Numbered from the stretch's first letter, positions 22,217 through 35,037 are shown. The stretch is 64,000 bases of DNA from Elymus sibiricus (GCA_039707655.1 CM077668.1:70263086-70327085), one strand, 5' to 3'. Numbers and translations: made by a program. Notes: generated from the letters alone by a model not told the origin.

Positions 22217-23586
22217 ACCGTGTTAGAGGTGGAACTAACAACTAGCGAACTGGGCGCCAAGGTTGAGCCATCGGAGGTAGTCACCGCGGAATGCATGGCT
22301 GCACTATTGGTGGGCGCCATCAAATCCTTACAAGCCTGAAATTCGAGGAAGCCCGCCACCTCTATTTATAGCGGATCCAAATTTTCGTTTTCCCTCCTTG
22401 TCCATACGTTCGAATTTCGAAAACCAAGCGCACCAAAACTACGGTCTGGTGAAAATTTCAAACTTGGCGAGCCAGGATGATCGAGCTAGTCTCCATAGGC
22501 TAATACAGAACTGAAAATCGTTGTCATCTCCATAGGCACGCCCTAGCAGTACAGACGCATTTACTCGCCCATGTGTTCTTCATCTTTGTCTGCGAAAAAC
22601 ATCTTGTCATCGTTAGTACAACCCCATCCCACGCCCAGCACGCCATCATCAAGCATATAAAGTTTTTGAGCAGCGAACCTGCACTGTGACATGTCCATGT
22701 CCTAGCACACATGGACGACCACGCTCATACAGTGCTTTGCCGCAGCAGGAGACAACCGCGCCGCACGCTGCACGTCTTTGTTCAGGGATCCATTAGGTGT
22801 GTCAACAATTAGAACGATATAAATTTAGCACACGGCCGATCATGCATTCGTATTAACCAGATTCGCCAACGCTATCACTTTCGGGAAAGCTCTCGCCGCG
22901 CACAGGCAAGTAATTGAAAAAAATTAGGAGGGAAAGCCCTAACAACTGCAGCCGCATTTACCTTGAAAGCATATCTGCTTTACCAGATACGCAATCCGTT
23001 TTTCCCGGGAGAGGACGACGCAGAAAACTCGGACAGCACGCCCATCCGTTTTTCCCGGGAGTAGGGTGGGTAGATGCAAGCACATGTGTTCCTCCTTGTC
23101 AGTCTATTCCCAGACCTCGCCGCACATGCCTTGTGAAAATTCACGAGACGTGCTGAGAGATGTGTCTGGTCAAATCAACTTGCTGTGCATGCATCAGCAA
23201 ATTATCACATCAGCTCTTCCACGCCTCTGACGAAACAAGCACGCGTGCCGCGTGGCTCCATTGACATTTCTCCTCTGGCTCGTGGCAATGAAAGAAAAAC
23301 ATTTTTCAGAGCCGTGGGAGTTCTGCATACACAAGAGCACGATAAACGCGGCCCATGATGCTAGTGCATGCGCTTGCATTGTTTTTCGATTCATAAAAAA
23401 GTTTTCCCGCGCGAGAGCACGATTCAAACATGCCCGTAAACATGGATGAAAATTAGCGAAAATTAGCCAGTACATTTGACAAAACGCCTAAACAGCTCAA
23501 CATAATTAAGCCAGGATATCAACAATATATTTCTACCCCAGCTGAAATCAAAGACACTAAACAAATGCTCTCATGCCATCTTCAAA
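22217..23586. other. Intergenic sequence between convergent genes
   Basis: No gene is supported. A 'ccgtttttcccgggag' segment occurs twice, at 22997 and 23046. Confidence 0.5.
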
Positions 23587-26500
23587 CTACAGGAAATTAG
23601 GAAGAAATGGTTCTGCCCGCTTCCCGCATGAAGTTCGACGATGACCGACCACTCCACATTTGCCACACTTAGGCATCTTCCTCGGAGCTTTTGGAATATC
23701 TCCCCTATCTGGACATGTTGTGCTCTTGTGCCCCTTAAGCCGGCATATCGTACAGAACCTTGACCTCTTCAGTTTCTCTTCATACGGAGCCTTATCTCTG
23801 CTTGTGGTTGGCCTGCCAGCCAGGCGCATTTCATTTGCAGGGGCAATACCAGAACAATTTGACACTGCATCACCCTCATCTATATTAATGTTGGCCTTGA
23901 CATTTCCCTTACCATGGTTACCTTCTTTTGTTCTCTGATCCACAGCCTCTCGCTCCTCGAGCCCCATACCATCTTTGTCATGGCTTAGTGGGAGAAGAGT
24001 TGTGTAAACCTCCTTCATCATCGCCATGAAAACATCATAGCACTTCACGTTACTATCGCCGAGTCGAACACATTCCAGCGCCTTCATGTACATGGTGTTG
24101 TGCCTGTAAGTGTCAAAGCCATGTGGCCCTCTGTCCTTCTGGTACCGAACAAGATGATCAGGCAAGATATCGCGGGCATCCTTAGTCCATCGTTTCAATA
24201 TGTGTTTTTCTGGTATCTTACTCAACTTGAGCTCGATCATAACCTGCCAATGCAAACCCGAGTTCAGTCAGTGACACAACTATTTTGCATGGTGAACTTA
24301 GTAAGATATTACAATTACCTTCAACGCGTGGCAGCACACCATTCCAGAGTGCTCGAAAATACCACACTCACAGTTAAAAAAGCTCTGATCATCATCAACC
24401 TCAACCTTGAACTCGACCTTGCTCCATTTCTCACGAGAGAGAGCATCCACATGAGTAAGAATGTATAGCTTTTTTGGTACAGCAACATCCAGTTCATAAG
24501 CCCCTGCCTTGTACAGAGCATCGCCAAAATGCTCAAACATCGCCCTGGTGTAAATCTTGCTAGTGTGCCTCTCAATTGGGAGATTTACTTTCAACAGAAC
24601 ACCACTCTGAAAAAAATTAAAACATACACAAACAAGTCAGTACTGGGCACAAGGTTCTGCAAATTGTTTTACTGAATGAAAAAAAAAACACTTTTGTCTT
24701 GAAGGATGGAACGTACCAGAGCAGTCCGTTTCTCCTGGAAACTCTCCTCAGAGTCCCTATCAAACTGAAGCTTCTCGTACTGTTTAATGAACAAATGCAT
24801 TGGGCACCCTGGTGGGACATAACTCTTCAGCATGTGATTGGCACTTTTACTACGTTGAGTACTGGTCATTTTCGCGCAAAAAACACCTCTGAAATACGGC
24901 TTTGCCCATTTATGCCGCACCTCATAAATTTGAGTCAGATATGGATGCTTTCTAAGTGAATATTTATCAAGCATTGCAGACCAGCCATCTTCAAACTCTT
25001 GTTCTGTGACCATGTGATGTACCAGCTTGTGGAATTCACTCTTGAAATCAGACTTCTTGCTCCACAAAGCCCCCATAGATTCCTTTGCTTTCTTCAGCAC
25101 ATGCCATTTACACCACCTGTGAGTTGTGTTAGGCATTTCTGCTTCTATAGCCAACTCCATCGATCGCGCCTGGTCTGCAAATAAATGGATAATGTCATCC
25201 TGTCAGAGTCTTACAGCATGAATATCATTCTAACCTTAAAAAAAAATCAGAGTTGTTTTCTACTACAGCCGTACCGGTTAAAATTGTTTGCGGGTGTTTG
25301 CCGCCAACCATCCTGATGAATTCACGGAAAATCCACTTGAATGTGTCCTCCTTTTCATCCCTCAACATGACACCTCCAAAAATAATGCTCTGGAAGTGAT
25401 TGTTGACTCCAACAAACAGTCCAAATGGCATATCATATAGATTTGTCCTGTATGTTGTATCGAATGTCACAACATCTCCGAAACACCTGTACTGGTCTAC
25501 ACTGCGCCCGTTAACCCACATAAGTGTTTTTATTCTGCTCTCATCATCAACCTGGACAGTATAGTTGAATTCTGGATCGTTTGCCTTCATCTCTGCAAGT
25601 ATGTCCATTGTCTTCCGGGCATCTGAATCAGACTGTTCTTTGTTCAGCTTGCAGCACAGCGTCTTCAGTGACCTTTTGGTAAATGGCACATTGTCAACTG
25701 ATCCAAAAAAACTGCCAACTATGCTAAAAACCTTTCCAAGGCTAACATTGTTTTCTCTCAGCTGCCTAACAAGATCCTTAGTGTAGCGATCAATGAGCCT
25801 GTGTGAAGGCCAGTGCATTTTCTCGCCACAAGTACTTGACAGAGAGTGGTTGTGAAGCGGCCTGTGCTCTGAAATATACCATCCATTGTCATCCGACCTC
25901 AGTAGCCTGATCCTGGCAGCACAGCCGCACCTAGTTGATCTTGTATTCTCCCTCTCCGGTTTACCCTGCAAATGGACATGGAATCATTTGTCAGTACAAA
26001 ACACTTTTGTTCGCATAGTACTCGTGTTTTTTTCTCATGGACAGAAATATTAAGAAACGCACCGCGCATCCACATACAATCTCCAGCATGCACTTGACCC
26101 TCTCCACATTTAGCCTGCTTTTCGAATACCTTATGCCAAATCCAACCTCCCACGAATATAAATTGTAGAATTGATACGCCTCATCCAGTGAATCAAATGA
26201 AGTGCCGACTGCTGGGTTGACTACATTGCCATCTCGTTTACTTATGAACGCCCTCATGGGTAGTTCAAGAGCACTTTTCCGATTAGGGTTCAGCTCTCGC
26301 TCCGCAGGGGCTTTCCTGATCCTTACTCTGTCATGGTGCAATTATAAGTTTAGTTATTCGCACATAGTTGAAAAATCAAATCAGCTTCACCTATCGTATG
26401 ACACATTTTCCATAACAGAGTGAAAACTTGTTCCCCGGCCCTCCAAGGACAACAAAACTGCTAATTAAATCGCATGCCCACTATCTGACATTACCACAAA

Positions 26501-27276
26501 TCCTCCAAGCACAACAAAACTGCTAATTAAATCGCATGCCCACTATATGACATTACCACAAATCCTCCAAGGACAACAAAACTGCTAATTAAATCGCATG
26601 CCCACTATCTGACATTACCACAACAAACAGAGCCACTACAAAACGGATTGGTCCATTATCCAAACTACTCCCCTTTCTTATGTTCGTTTCAATTACAGAA
26701 GTGCAGCACACCAAAACAAATGCCCATTTGCCTGACTACAAACATGATGCTCATATAAACATTTTCATCAGTCTACAAAAACTTGTAGAAATTGAGCCGA
26801 ACACCCTGGTTAAAATTTAGGAACTAGATAAATCTACCGTAAATTCCTACAGATCACACAGCCAGGCGAGCCTGACATCCAAGTTACACATATGCCAAGC
26901 AGATAAACAAGAGAAATTAAGTACTAATACCTGCGTGTCCATCCACTGGTAGCCTCCGAACACACTTGCAAAAGCGGGTCCTCGCCGACAGATCCCGCAT
27001 TTCCGCCGCCGCTGCAGAGGTCTCCGGCACGGCGAATGTCGCCCTCGGTGACGCTGATAGATGCCTGGGACTCTATAGGGCGCGCAACAGCAGTACCCCC
27101 CATCTGCCCATGGCTAATCCTGCGTGCAAAAAAATGGACCAAGAGATCTTAGGAATCCGCAGCGACTACATCCAATAACCAAGCGGATCTAATCATAGCT
27201 TCACCTGGAGGGAGATTAAGCGGCAGTTTAATTACCTCTTGTCTGAATCGCCCTGCGGCGGCACGAACAGGTCCAT
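23587..27276 (-). CDS. FAR1-related (MULE-derived) protein, intact, 7 exons
   Basis: The hand-built model joins 27276-27236, 27119-26931, 26327-26063, 25965-25275, 25174-24717, 24606-24319 and 24243-23587. All introns are GT..AG and phases match, giving 862 aa with no stop. Domains: FAR1 zinc-finger DNA-binding region about 118-205 (ending in TRCGCAARI and HNH); MULE transposase core about 328-440 with D in VTFDTTY and D in TDQARSM, and a possible third acid in FEDGW; SWIM finger near 625-642 (CEC...CCH); two CCHC zinc knuckles at 808-821 and 837-850. FAR1/FRS proteins are nuclear regulators derived from Mutator-like transposases. No terminal inverted repeats were noted, and it lies antisense inside the candidate Helitron. 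It may be a host gene, a captured gene or a mobile transposase. The 41-base first exon is the least certain part. Confidence 0.85.
26441..26626. repeat. 62-bp tandem repeat, three copies, in FAR1-like intron 2
   Basis: Units start at 26441, 26503 and 26565 with 'ctccaag-acaacaaaactg' and differ by only one or two bases, which suggests recent expansion. Confidence 0.92.
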
Positions 27277-27292
27277 GGAGCACTATCCAAGG

Positions 27293-27432
27293 TCTCGATC
27301 CGGAGGAAGAAGACGAGCTGGAGAGAGGAGCAGCAGGCGTCGCTTGGATCTGGGTCGCCCCGTCTCGATCCGGAGGAAGAAGATGAGCTGGGCAGAGGAG
27401 CAGCAGGCGTCGCTTCGACCTGGGTCGCCCCT
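27293..27432. repeat. 70-bp tandem duplication upstream of the FAR1-like start
   Basis: Two units starting 'tctcgatccggaggaagaag' at 27293 and 27363 lie 17 bases upstream of the presumed ATG, within the 5' leader or promoter. Confidence 0.9.
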
Positions 27433-29323
27433 GACTGACCGGCCCTGCTTTTGATTAATGAATAGCTGAGCAGTTTTTTGTGGGCAAGCTGTCCCCCAAC
27501 CTGGGGCCACGTGATCTTGCAAATGCACCAAACGAGCTGCACCAGCCACCAGTACCACATCGCGCTGTTCGCTGGTCCAGCTTCAAACCCACGAAACAAT
27601 TGCTCCAAAGCGATACGCCTAAGGCCCCTACCACCTATTACTAGCGATAGAGCATGGGGGGACAGCGACTTGACCTTTGCTCATCTCCAGGAATCCACCT
27701 GCGGCCAAGATTAAGTCCACACAAGCCGCCGTCCACCGAAAAGTCGCTTCCAGCAGCACCGTTCTTTGCTGGATGTGGAGGACCTGCCCGGTAACGAACT
27801 TCCAATCCCATCGGGTCTACTATTCATCTCCTAATTAAATTAGTCTCTGTTTAAGCTCGTCGTTGTTACCCTTAGGATTCAACCACTATATGTGCGCAGA
27901 CGATGATTTTTTTTTTATGTGATGCCTGTGGATTGTGCTATCCACCACGGATCTGAAACTCTAGGACCAAAAAGTTCGTTCTGGAGTTGGAGATCTTGGA
28001 TCCATGGACCATGGGGTGTCGGCTTCAGTTATTATTATACTGCACCTCCTGTTCTTTATTCAGGAGAGGAACGATGCCCTTGGCTTCTTGCTTAAGCTGT
28101 TTTCTACATGAATACATGACATGAGTTGCTCAAGTTCTTTTCCTTTTTCGATTGAGGGGGACTACGACAGACTTACGCCGGCCTGAGCCACTTAATTAAA
28201 ATCAAAACTGAATACATTTTCGAATATTCCAAATATTCCAAAGAACAGTGATAAGTATAGCTGAACGGACCTTTTGTCATAATAGTATGCAACATTTCAT
28301 TTTCTTTTTTGAAATTGCATCATGTATTTCACTGATTTGGTTTTGCATAGATTTACACAAATATTTGCTTCCATTGAGCATCATGTGCAGAGGTTATTCT
28401 CCAATTGGAAGCAAGTTTGTTTCTTTTTGAGAAACCAAGGAAGTTTATTTTAATCCGAATTCAACAATAAAATTCTGATCATTCTTTGTGTATCTATGGA
28501 GTGCCATATATTTGATCGATAATAAAACTTTATAAGCCAAATGTTACATATTTAAATAGTATCATTTTCTGTTTTTAGGAATTAACGTCGCAACCCGACG
28601 ATTTCACACCAAATAGGAGATAAGGGAGTCAGAAGCAAACTTATTGGGAGCTACGGCAGGTAAACTCTCGAATACCACACAGACTCAAAATTATTTTATA
28701 ATGGCAATTGCAACACACGGTCTATTTTGCATGTAGAATTTTCATGAACTGTGAATGTATTTTGCAAATAGATTTGGATACATGTCAAAGTTTCTCCTAT
28801 TACAACGCACATGCATTGATGGATGGCTGGCTACAAATAACATGGGACCGGAAAGGAGCAATGTCGTTGGAGTTGGGGAGCTAGGGATTAGAGTTTGCGC
28901 AAGTCGCGACGATCGGAAGTGGAGGTGTTGACAAGGTACCATTTCTGATCTTGTCTAACACAAAATCTACCTAACACAAACAAGCAGGTTTTGCTTGGTA
29001 CCACTGTTACTCTAGATTTATCTGCAAGACACCTTACTTTAAATTTGTTCGCAAATATAATTTCTTTTAATTTACTTTTAAATTTAGCTTGCGGCATTAC
29101 GTCCAATTTTTTTAATTTCAGAATGAACTAATAAGTTAAACTAAGTTGGCCTGGGACCACATCTCATGTTTCAAAATGGCATCCTGAATAACCTACCCTC
29201 AATCGATCAATGATACGTCATGTTAAAACAGAGGACGTGCACATATGAAGGTCTTGAAATGCTTATCATTTTAGAGACGTGTTATTTTTCATCTTCCGTT
29301 GCAACGCACGGGCATTTTTGCTA
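27433..29323. other. Noncoding right part of the candidate Helitron
   Basis: About 1.9 kb of AT-rich DNA without a supported gene ends in the hairpin-CTAG terminus. Confidence 0.5.
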
Positions 29324-29382
29324 GTGCAACCTAATCCGTACTATGTATACTTACTATATACTCGGCACGGCAGTATATGCAT

Positions 29383-32300
29383 TCACGAGACGAGGGGCAG
29401 TAGGTATCTGAAGTCGGCGTCGTATGGCTCGATCTCCACCATCTTCTCCGGCGTCGGAGGCCTGCCGCGGTGGAGGAGTTCCCTGATGGCCCTTTTGAGC
29501 TCGGGCGCCCTGGTGGCGCGCGGGAGCTGGCTGTGGACCCACTCCAGCAGCGACTCCACGTCGTCGGCGAAGCACCGCATGTGCCAGTGCAGCAGCTTCG
29601 GCAGCACGATCGTCGCCGCCGCCGCCTTCTTTGTCTTCGTCTTCTTCCTCCTCGCTCCGGCGATGCGGACGCACCGCTCCAGGTACTCCACCTTGGCCGC
29701 CTCCAGCTCGCTCGACACCTCCTCAGCCGTGTACACCCGGACCTGCACTTCGTACGTCGTCGATCATGTCAAGCTCAGCAATAACAGTTAGCCATGGCGA
29801 TCGGTCGAGCTGATACGTACGGGTGGCGAGGAGCGGCTGCCCCTGCAGAGCGCGAAGACGACGTTGGGTTCAGGGTACCCTAGCCCGTAGCAGAGCTGCA
29901 TATCCCTCTCCCCTTCCTCCATCATCATCCCCTTCTCAGCCAATTTTCCATACATTCAAAATGTTCAGGTTAAATAATACTACTTTATATTTTGATTAAT
30001 CTGTAAGAAGAGCATCAATCATGTTACAAGATTCCCGTGAAATTCGCTGGATAGATTATTTACCTGCCTGTTGCCTTCAACAGGGGGGTGCCTGAGGAAC
30101 AGACGCTCGATCGACAGGACGCTCAGCACCCTTCCTCCCACATTCACTGAAGCCTGATTAAGCAGGGCCAGCAGCTTGTCCGGCGATGGAGGCAGACCGT
30201 GCTGAAGAAATGCCTGAAAATTTGATAACATGGCAAAATTCACAGTTAATTTCTTCGTGGATCATATATATCAGGCTATGTATGATGCAAAGTTGTATTC
30301 ACCAATTAACTGATAAATGGTGTTCTTGTGTTGGTTAGTAATCAGCTCAGGTTAAAACCGTACATGCATCACGCAGAAGTTGTAGATGTTGAGCCAGAAG
30401 GCTAGCTTCTGCTTGTTCGTCAGGAAGCTCGGATCCACGGTGCACAGCTTGTTCATCAGCACTCTGAAGAAACAAAATAAAATTTCAATAGTACATTGCA
30501 ACAAATTAAAATTTGTCCGTCCTCTGGCAATGACAAAGATCAGGGTCTCACACTCTGACCTCAAGTTCTTGATGTCAGCGAGGCACAGCGACACGCGGCT
30601 CGAGTCAAACGAGCTCCGGGTGAACTCGACGAACCTCTTGCAGCGCCCTGCCGTCTCCTCCTCGTCACCGCCGCACTCCAGGGGCGCTGTTGCACGGCTC
30701 TTGCCGGGACGGATGGGCGGCGCCGCACCGTCGCTCGACGACGACGACGACAACTTGGGGGCGAGGCTTCTGGAGGAGCCAATGCAGGATGTGATGTTGA
30801 GCTTCGGCACGCTGCTCAGCTCCAGCTCTGAGTCTGCATGATTCGTCGTCTTGCTCAGCTTGTGGAAGATGGTCACCGTCAGCTTGATCAGGTCCTCAGA
30901 GAGTTTGTTTGGACTGCTCGAGCAGATTTTCCTTTCTGGAGGCCTAAGATTTTCAAAAGAGTGGCTGCTTCTTCTGCTCTGATCAACTTCCTCGCCTGTG
31001 GAAAGATTTGAAACACCAACATCAGAATCAAACTTGTTGCCTGTTTAAGCAACCTATAAGTTCTGGAACTGCGTCTGCTGAACATTTCATTTCACCTTGT
31101 GAAGAGACAGACCCAGCAGAGGCCTTGCTCTCACGCTCGAGACCTCCTCCATCGCCTCCGCCGCCGCCTGGACCAGGCAGCCTTGGGAGCTGCTCACCGC
31201 CATGTAGCTCCCTCCGGCCAACGGAGTGCCGGCCCGGCGGCCAGTCCTGCTGTCGTTGTCGATGCTGCTGCTGAAGAATGCAGTGGTGAGTCCAGTTGCG
31301 CTCCCGGAGGAGGCGCGTCCGCAGGTCGTCGACCTTCTTCTCGAGGTAGAATATCTCGTCCTCCACGATCGCCAGCTCCGCGAGGAGCCCCCTGATCTGC
31401 AACGAGAATCGATCTGATTACCATCACTTGCAGTGATCAGAAGTTCAGAACTATCTACGGTTGGTACGAGCACAGATTAGCATGCCGCCTAACAAAATTA
31501 CTGAAGAAATGGTGTGTGGGCTGCAGTTTGATCAGAGAAGAGAAGGAATTTGCAGTTTACAGAATGTGGCTCCTTGGTTAAGTTACCACTTACTGAAGCC
31601 AACCGTACAGGTGCAATCAAGTGACTGGTGAGGTACGCGAAGGCAGGCAGGAATCCTAGGACATGAGGTGTGGCGGGTTAATGTGCGGACAAATCCGGCC
31701 TTGTGGCGTGCAATTTGGAAATAGTAGTCCTTTGGGTGTCCTCCTGTGACTCCTGTCGAGCTAGATGTCCACATGCCACACAGCATTCGTCCGTCCGTAG
31801 AACTATTTTTCGTAAGATAGCTAAATACTGCAGAGAAACAGACAACGAGGTGGTAGCAGGCATGATCATGACGCACTGTCAAGTCCTGTGATGGACGGCG
31901 AGTGATGTTGCATCTGCACTTGCACCGTAAATCTATTACTACTACCCTTGGCTTGCTATGCGGCTTTCAAGTTTCAACAGTTCAGGGTTGAGACTGAATG
32001 TTTAGGACATTTTTATCCCCGGTCACATAAAAAGTGGCAGCTTCGAAGAAATTTGCCAAAAGCCAGTAATCTACAGTAGTAAACTGAGAAAATGAACTTG
32101 TCCGAATATGAATTTGACAAACATGGCGTGTGCAAGGATTCGCATATGGAGTGGGACTGTGAGAATGAGGTAAATTCAGTGGTACTCTACTCACTGCTCG
32201 GTACAATTGTAGTATTACCTTGGCCGGAACGAGGTGGGCGGAGAGGCAGCACCGGCAGGAAGCGACGTCACGGCCCTGGAGCGAGCAGCGGAGGACCCGG

Positions 32301-32533
32301 CTGAGGCGCTCCTCCTTGGCCAACACCGCCTCCAGCTCCGACACCTCCAGCCGGAGCTCCTCCGCCCTGCACCTCTGCTCCTCCCCCTCGTCATCCATGA
32401 GGAAGTACATGAGCTTCATCTTGCTCCGTGGCTGTCTCCTTAAACCCGCCACCGCTCGCCTCCTGTGGAGGTGCAGGGAGTAACAACTGGCCCGTGATGA
32501 TGGCGTCGGTGGCGGCGGCGTCGGCGACCCCAT
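29383..32533 (-). CDS. MIP1-type leucine-zipper/DUF547 protein, intact, 7 exons
   Basis: The model joins 32533-32219, 31396-31096, 30995-30560, 30463-30364, 30213-30064, 29934-29821 and 29742-29383. All junctions are GT..AG with matching phase, giving 591 aa. Residues about 48-145 form a Leu/Glu-rich coiled coil (for example RAEELRLEVSELEAVL and ELAIVEDEIFYLEKKV), the N-terminal leucine-zipper region of the plant MIP1 ternary-complex-factor family. A low-complexity Gly/Ser linker follows. Residues about 355-500 form the DUF547 domain, with KLAFWLNIYNFCVMH and HGLPPSPDKL. Plant members are predicted intracellular scaffold-like proteins of unclear biochemistry. The Ser-rich middle (SSRSLAPKLSSSSSS) is probably disordered. 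The exon 6 acceptor is the least certain junction. The first intron (about 820 bp) is the longest. Confidence 0.88.
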
Positions 32534-34249
32534 TCAATCCCGCCGCCGTGGCACGGCACGGCACGGGTTGCCGCTAGGAGAGGGAGCACGAGAGGACTAG
32601 CTGCCAGAGATAGAGATGGAGGACTGGAGGAGGACGGAGGCGATCACATTCACATGCGGTGCGAGGACGGGCAGAGGCTTGGCTTCACGGAAACGGGCGG
32701 CAGCAGTAGCAACTAGCAACTGGCTCGGCGTCGGCGCACGCATGAAACGCATATGAGCGGCTTCAATTCCCGGGCGGTTGCGCATACGGCTGTGAATTTA
32801 TGCCCGTGAGCCCGTGATCCGTCTTCTTCAGCTTTACTACTCCATCTCGAAAGTTTTTCTTCACCCAGCCCAGGCGAAAACCTTACTGTTTCCGCTACGA
32901 AAGGGAAGGAAGCCATTTTCGACCTTGCGTTCCAAACGGAGCACTGTGCGTGTGTTTGTCAGCTCAACGTACGTCCGTATTGCCGTGCCATAGCAAATTT
33001 GGTGCCCACGTCGTACAAATCTGACAAGAGAGAAATTGATTGGCCGCCATGCATGCCATCGGTCCGTGCACAAATTTTGGTCTGTCATGCGACACAAACG
33101 TTGCAAGAGATTCCACCTCGTTGCCGTTTTTGTTTTCATTTCAGGCGCAAAGCACGAAAGGAATTCTTTTCTTGCGTCCAAAAAAAAAAAAATCACTGTG
33201 TGCTTGTCAGCTCAGCGTTCGTATTGCCGTGATAGAGGAATTCTGTACCCACGGCACTTTTGAAGCAACGGACACGGAGATAACTGTGTCCATCGTGCAA
33301 AGATTGGTTTGCAACTTTGCATTCTTGTGACAGACGTTGAAAAAATATATCATCATCCACAGTGCCAGAAGGGCGTTGCTAGGCGCCGGCCGACGGGCCC
33401 AAACGCCAGATCGGTCACCCTCCCGGACCGGTGGATCGCGCGCGGTGAACATCCACAATGGACACGCGGGACTTATCTTCCTCTCGTCAGCCCATCGTGC
33501 ATACACGTCCTCCCCCCCATGCACGTGTCATGCGCGCCTCTCTGCACGGCTGCACCACCTGCCTCGCGCCAGGCCCCGTCCTATGCGTGTGTCTCCTTCA
33601 AAATGCCGGCCGACTCGTAGCGGCAGCTCGGCGACTCCGCCCGGGTCACTGTTCTGAATCATACCGCCGCCAGGTGCCGTTGCAGCATATCGGTCTACTG
33701 ATCGCATCATCGTCAGTCGGTTCAAACAGTTGACGCTAATGTTTCCAACATCCGACGTCGTTGGTAACAGCATCCCACCGCTTGCAGCACATGGTGTCGC
33801 CGGTTCCAACACACGACGCAGCCGGTCACAGCTACCTCCTTGATGTGCCTTGCGTCCCCGCTTGTAGTCCGCTGTCAATTGCAGCTCCACCGTTGTAAGG
33901 TTCCCATACGGCCATTGATAGGTTGCAGCTCTATCGTCACGGAGCAAGGTCATCCGCGTGTCGCATCAAGACAATGCGACGGTTGCAACATGGTCGTGAG
34001 GCAGTTCTAGCGCGGCGGCCAAGCGGTCGCAACACCTCCAGCCGCAACATCACAACGACAAGAACAGCATCGAGCGATGAGCTCACTTGCGGCCGTCGAC
34101 CGCACTTGTAGCTCTGACGTCACAGTCATCGCTCGCCCCCAGCTCCCGTAGGAAGGGAATGAGCAAGAGGACTCGGCGTTGCCGTGAGCGGTAGGTGGAA
34201 GAACCGCAGGGCGGAAACAAATGACCAGGTAGCAATGGGAAAACAATAA
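32534..34249. other. Upstream region of the DUF547 gene
   Basis: No gene is supported. A degenerate duplication of about 255 bp is visible: 'gtttgtcagctcaacgtacg' near 32954 and 'gcttgtcagctcagcgttcg' near 33202. From about 33700 to 34130 the sequence is GC-rich with repeated 'cggttgcagc'-like words; ORFs there look spurious. Confidence 0.5.
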
Positions 34250-34658
34250 GGGCCTCTTTGATAGAAATAGAGTGGCAATGCCATCTTCAATCCTACATAA
34301 TTAGCTTAGGCGTTTGATTGCACTCATAAAAACATACTCCCTCCATCTCCATCCCGAATTACTTGTGTTTTAGTGTTAGATACATCCATGTGACCATGTC
34401 TCTCCATCCCGAATTACTTGTTACTTGTGTTCTAGTGTTAGATACATCCATGTCTAGACAAATCTACGACTAGTAATTTGGGACGGATTCTTCTTTTTCA
34501 CGAGTTCAAGTGGATGGAAAGTTCCCTTTGAAAACAATACAAGCAAATTCAAAGGAAAAATTCCTATTGATTGTTATCCTATGAATCAAACAGCCAATGT
34601 AGACAAAAATCCTAAGGGAATCCTCAAGAATTCCAAGAAATCGGTTGATTCAAGGCCC
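34250..34658. mobile_element. Tourist-like (PIF/Harbinger) MITE
   Basis: The ends are GGGCCTCTTTGAT and, reversed, GGGCCTTGAATCA. The 3-bp target duplication TAA lies at 34247-34249 and 34659-34661. The length of 409 bp includes a nested Stowaway-like element. Confidence 0.75.
34337..34490. mobile_element. Stowaway-like MITE nested in the Tourist-like MITE
   Basis: It begins TA then CTCCCTCCATCTCC and ends near AATTTGGGACGGATTC. The segment 'catcccgaattacttg' plus 'agtgttagatacatccatg' is duplicated inside it. Confidence 0.65.
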
Positions 34659-35037
34659 TAAGGGCGGGGGACGAGTGGTTGCGCGCGGCCCCCGTGGGTC
34701 ATGCCGCATGCGGCACGCAACGGAGTGACCGGCAAAAGACACAGCCGATCGGCCGATACACATTATTATCCTTGCCAAAAAGAATGGACATTGGAGAAGA
34801 AAAGCAGACATGATTAAACAGCAACAAGAGGAGCTAAAGATTATTGCTGATATATGTTCAGTAGTAAACATTATCATTATTGGCTTGCAAGCTCAAGTCA
34901 GGGGGAGGAAAACAGTAGCAGCTGCTCCACCACAAAATTACTAGCATTGTACACATAATAAACACAGGAGAAAAAAAGGAGTTTCTTCATCTTCGCTGTC
35001 TTCCTCCACGCCGAGAGGAGCCACATCGAGATCTTTC

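Larger units (their letters stand above)
19252..29324 (+). mobile_element. Candidate large Helitron carrying two genes
   Basis: The left end reads A then TCTCTACC, a (TA)n run and AATAAAAGGGC. The right end is a hairpin segment (CCGTTGCAACGCACGGGC) followed by CTAG at 29321-29324 and then T. This fits Helitron rules: 5' TC, 3' hairpin plus CTRR, insertion between A and T, no target duplication. The 5' subterminal region (cttcgtccgtc) matches that of the element at 44424, and the 3' end matches that at 56065-57121. No Rep/helicase is present, so it would be non-autonomous. Two unrelated Helitron ends flanking ordinary DNA remain possible. Confidence 0.5.

Noticed and set aside
26441..26626. 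CRISPR-like array
   Set aside because: Three adjacent 62-bp units without spacers in a plant intron are a simple tandem repeat.
30561..31473. Alternative frames opposite or offset to the DUF547 exons
   Set aside because: They are shadows of the spliced gene, whose phases and domains agree.
33309..34111. Candidate genes upstream of the DUF547 gene
   Set aside because: Frames are short, overlapping on both strands and lie in repeated 'cggttgcagc' sequence without domains.
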